Shown piece by piece: positions 60,538-64,000 of a stretch of DNA of 64,000 nucleotides; position 1 is the stretch's first letter, and each line of letters opens with the position of its first letter. The position numbers and the translations under genes are program-made. The notes beneath the pieces were generated by a model. The model saw nothing but the letters and a program-made list of their open reading frames with translations. It did no database searches and was not told where the DNA came from. This DNA is from an uncultured Collinsella sp. (GTDB lineage: Bacteria > Actinomycetota > Coriobacteriia > Coriobacteriales > Coriobacteriaceae), in contig CABUKS010000001.1 in NCBI GenBank assembly GCA_902492235.1, forward strand, positions 62,001 to 126,000, read 5' to 3'.

Positions 60538-60706
60538 AGTGCCTCCCAGACGAGTTGACAGGCCGTCAATAAGACTATCCTACGGTCCGCACACCCCCAG
60601 TGCGGCGGCAATGCGGCGAACAGCCCCGCAACACCCGCCAACGGCAGGCGAGGGGAGACCCGGCAACGTCGACAACCTCGTCTGCCGACAACTACGGCAG
60701 CCGTTC
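60538..60706. other. Intergenic region between divergent operons, left part
   Basis: This stretch separates the minus-strand flavoprotein operon from the plus-strand zinc-ribbon gene (60538-60943 in full). I see no gene in it. Its right part holds the tandem inverted repeats listed next, and the AAAC-rich segment at about 60885-60925 may hold the promoter of the next gene. Confidence 0.5.
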
Positions 60707-60843
60707 GTCTCGATCTGTAACAGTTAGACGAGGATTTGGGTCCCAGATGTTACAGATTGAGACATTTGCCATGTGGGTCTTCCGTTTGTCTCGATCTGTA
60801 ACATCTAGACCCGGATTCCGCTCCCACTTGTTACAGATTGAGA
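60707..60843. repeat. Tandem pair of an inverted-repeat unit (family R2)
   Basis: Unit one spans 60707-60763 and unit two spans 60788-60843. Each begins GTCTCGATCTGTAACA and ends TGTTACAGATTGAGA, so each is an imperfect palindrome of about 57 bases; the centres (TTAGACGAGGATTTGGGTCC and CTAGACCCGGATTCCGCTCC) are also clearly related. They differ from the R1 family in sequence. They could be operator sites or miniature repeats. Confidence 0.85.
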
Positions 60844-60943
60844 TGTTTGTGTCCGCGTCAGCCCCGCGCCTAGCCGTGGTCCCATATAAACAAACCCCGT
60901 GGTAAACTTGCACGGACTGTTAATATTCCGAAAGGTACCCGTA

Positions 60944-61375
60944 ATGTCCAAGTACATCTCTGAGCTCATGTCGCCGCAGCTTATGGGCGTCGTCTATGCC
61001 TTTGTTGGCTTTATCATCGCCCTGTATGTGCTGTCGGTCGTCTATGTGTTCATCGACGCTCGCCGCCGCGGTGCCAGCGCCTACGTGGCATGGGGCATCA
61101 TCGCCCTCATCCCGTTTGTAGGCCTCATTGCCTACCTGGTCCTGCGCCCGCACTCTTACGCGTCCGACCGCGAGGAGCAGGAGCTGGACATGGCCCTGCG
61201 CGAGCGCCAGCTTGCCCAGTACGGCACCTGCCCGCAGTGCGGCGCGCCCATCGAGAAGGACTTCGTCGTCTGTCCGGTGTGCGATACCCAGGTTCGCAAC
61301 GTCTGCCCCAGCTGCCATCGCCCGCTCGATGCGCACTGGAAGGTCTGCCCCTACTGCCGAACTCGCATCCAGTAA
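60944..61375 (+). CDS. Small membrane protein with PLDc_N-like segment and double zinc ribbon
   Basis: This 143-residue protein has two transmembrane segments (about residues 12-36 and 46-66) like the PLDc_N/cardiolipase N-terminal module, then a short acidic linker and two zinc ribbons: CPQCGAP..CPVCDTQ near 95-112 and CPSCHRP..CPYCRTR near 121-140. It has no catalytic motif. A role in membrane-associated regulation or assembly is possible, but function is unknown. The start at 60944 follows GAAAGGTACCC. Confidence 0.75.
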   Translation: MSKYISELMSPQLMGVVYAFVGFIIALYVLSVVYVFIDARRRGASAYVAWGIIALIPFVGLIAYLVLRPHSYASDREEQELDMALRERQLAQYGTCPQCGAPIEKDFVVCPVCDTQVRNVCPSCHRPLDAHWKVCPYCRTRIQ

Positions 61376-61447
61376 CGCATCCATCGCCGGGCCGGCCGCA
61401 AGCCGCACGCGCGCCCCGCCCCACACGATGAAGCATGCGTAGAAAAT

Positions 61448-61478
61448 CGCCCGCCGTGCCATTAAGGTGCGGCGGGCG
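61448..61478. terminator. Hairpin before the thrS promoter
   Basis: CGCCCGCCG (61448-61456) pairs perfectly with CGGCGGGCG (61470-61478). An AAAA run precedes it and only CTTGT follows, so it may be a weak terminator for either direction. Confidence 0.55.
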
Positions 61479-61479
61479 C

Positions 61480-61507
61480 TTGTATACCAAGGCAACCTGC
61501 CTATAAT
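61480..61507 (+). promoter_or_regulatory. Promoter of thrS
   Basis: TTGTAT (61480-61485) and a perfect TATAAT (61502-61507) are separated by 16 bases. The -10 box lies about 70 bases before the thrS start. No T-box consensus was seen in the short leader. Confidence 0.75.
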
Positions 61508-61577
61508 GATGCAAGTCAAAAACGCCGAGCGCATCGCGCGCACTTGCATCAGGCATCCGAGAGGAGAAAACATACCC

Positions 61578-63341
<1,764 letters not shown>

Positions 63342-63364
63342 CACAAACAATACAAGAATTAATA

Positions 63365-63399
63365 AAGGCGATCGTCCTCGCGGGCGGTCGCCTTTTTTT
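63365..63399 (+). terminator. Terminator of thrS, first
   Basis: AAGGCGATCG (63365-63374) pairs with CGGTCGCCTT (63385-63394, one G-T type step), followed by TTTTT. Confidence 0.93.
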
Positions 63400-63413
63400 G
63401 TTGTCTATAGAAG

Positions 63414-63441
63414 AAAAGCCGCTGGTTAGAGCGGCTTTTTT
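63414..63441 (+). terminator. Terminator of thrS, second
   Basis: AAAAGCCGCT (63414-63423) pairs perfectly with AGCGGCTTTT (63430-63439), followed by TT. Together with the first it isolates thrS from the next operon. Confidence 0.92.
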
Positions 63442-63454
63442 GTTGTGCAAAAAG

Positions 63455-63576
63455 GTACAGGTTTTTGTAGAGGGGTATGGAGATGCGCCCATTCGCGGCG
63501 CATTTTGTGCAATCTGGGAAAACGCGAGCAGTTTGCTCGTATAATGAGCAACGTCGAAAGATACAAAAACCTGTAC
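63455..63576. promoter_or_regulatory. Inverted-repeat-flanked promoter region of the NusG-like gene
   Basis: GTACAGGTTTTTGTA (63455-63469) and TACAAAAACCTGTAC (63562-63576) are perfect 15-base inverted repeats; the match continues imperfectly outward (GCAAAA..TTTTGC). Between them is a TATAAT (63540-63545) preceded by a CGAGCA/TGCTCG hairpin. The right arm would fall just downstream of the start of transcription. Paired operators or DNA looping are plausible. Confidence 0.6.
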
Positions 63577-63667
63577 TTTTGCGACTGCGCCTAACTGCGA
63601 GCGAGAAGCCTGTTCTTAACGCCCCTGCATCCGCGTGCGTCGCGGAGACAAGATAAGGGGGCGAGAG

Positions 63668-64000
63668 ATGGAACAGACGATGCGGCGCCAAGAGCAGCTG
63701 CCCGGTGCCTTTAGTGGCGCCACTACCAACAGCCAGCATGGCCGCGTCCGCTGGTATCTGGTCCACACCCCCAACGGTAAAGAGCGCGAGACCTGCGAAA
63801 AGGTCCGTCGCATTATCCCGCACGAGCTGATGCAGGACGCTTTTGTGATGCAAAAGGAGTTCTGGTTTAAGCGGGACGGTGCCTGGTCGCTCCAAACCAA
63901 ACCCATGTACAAGGAATACTTCTTCGTCGCCACGCGCGATGCCGCCCTGCTCGATAAGGCTTTGGCCCAGTTGAGCTTTGGTTGCCGCATTGCCGGCAGC
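63668..64000 (+). CDS. NusG-family antiterminator, LoaP-like, 3' truncated by window edge
   Basis: The frame from ATG 63668 is open to the end of the window (111 codons). After about 27 residues it shows the NGN domain: RWYLVHTPNGKERETCEKVRR near 28-48, then MYKEYFFVATRD near 83-95 where NusG proteins have the conserved F/Y-x-G/Y-Y segment. It is not the housekeeping NusG, because it has an insertion (QKEFWFKRDGAWSLQTK) and stands alone. LoaP/RfaH/UpxY-type paralogues act on one long operon, commonly for capsule, exopolysaccharide or polyketide synthesis. Such an operon probably begins to the right. The start follows GATAAGGGGGCGAG. Confidence 0.75.
   Translation, partial: MEQTMRRQEQLPGAFSGATTNSQHGRVRWYLVHTPNGKERETCEKVRRIIPHELMQDAFVMQKEFWFKRDGAWSLQTKPMYKEYFFVATRDAALLDKALAQLSFGCRIAGS

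Overview
The window looks like a chromosomal segment of a high-GC, strictly anaerobic gut actinobacterium. I infer the class Coriobacteriia, probably Collinsella or a close relative. The inference rests on the codon use, the formate hydrogenlyase plus selenocysteine gene set, the 2-hydroxyacyl-CoA-dehydratase-type proteins and the GAAAGG/GGAGG ribosome binding sites. No 16S or other decisive marker is present, so the genus is recall-based.

Layout. (1) 1-1000: the 3' part of a molybdate-type ABC ATPase. (2) 1.4-9.4 kb: two double-cubane (2-hydroxyacyl-CoA dehydratase-like) proteins bracketing a five-gene peptide/nickel-type ABC importer, followed by one ATP-dependent activase (9.5-10.3 kb). 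(3) 10.3-14.7 kb: a tightly packed selenium block with a GT4-type glycosyltransferase, selD (itself a UGA/selenocysteine gene), yedF, a DUF3343 protein and a class V aminotransferase. (4) 14.8-18.6 kb: BrnQ, tRNA-Pro and tRNA-Gly, then a more AT-rich accessory pocket with a restriction-fold/AbiEi-like protein between two copies of a palindromic repeat, and a PIN-toxin/antitoxin pair. (5) 19.1-34.5 kb: a complete formate hydrogenlyase module with a ferredoxin, the UGA-containing fdhF, hyfABCDEFGHI, a HycH/HyfJ homologue, the HycI protease and FocA. (6) 34.6-41.6 kb: a second molybdopterin oxidoreductase, selA, selB, tRNA-Sec, mobA and a Cys-rich DUF3343 protein. (7) 41.9-47.2 kb: glutamate dehydrogenase and a two-gene xanthine-dehydrogenase-like molybdenum hydroxylase. 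(8) 47.3-64 kb: housekeeping genes (tRNA-Leu, tig, clpP, clpX, valS, folC, an M24 peptidase, a glpABC-like three-gene set, a zinc-ribbon membrane protein, thrS) and the start of a NusG/LoaP-like antiterminator running off the right edge.

The genes join around selenium and molybdenum. All four core parts of the Sec pathway (SelA, SelB, SelD, tRNA-Sec) are here with two clients, fdhF and selD. The yedF/DUF3343/class V aminotransferase genes mark the other selenium use, a labile Se cofactor of molybdenum hydroxylases, and a plausible client sits at 43.5-47.2 kb. MobA, ModC and FocA serve the formate branch. FdhF with Hyf would oxidise formate, evolve H2 and pump ions.

The window is also rich in palindromic DNA: six dispersed copies of one approximately 70 bp inverted repeat, a tandem pair of another family, three long nested hairpins and a 160 bp element with 29 bp inverted ends. 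The least explained system is the physical fusion of the double-cubane reductase/activase/ABC set with the selenium block, including a glycosyltransferase whose end overlaps selD.
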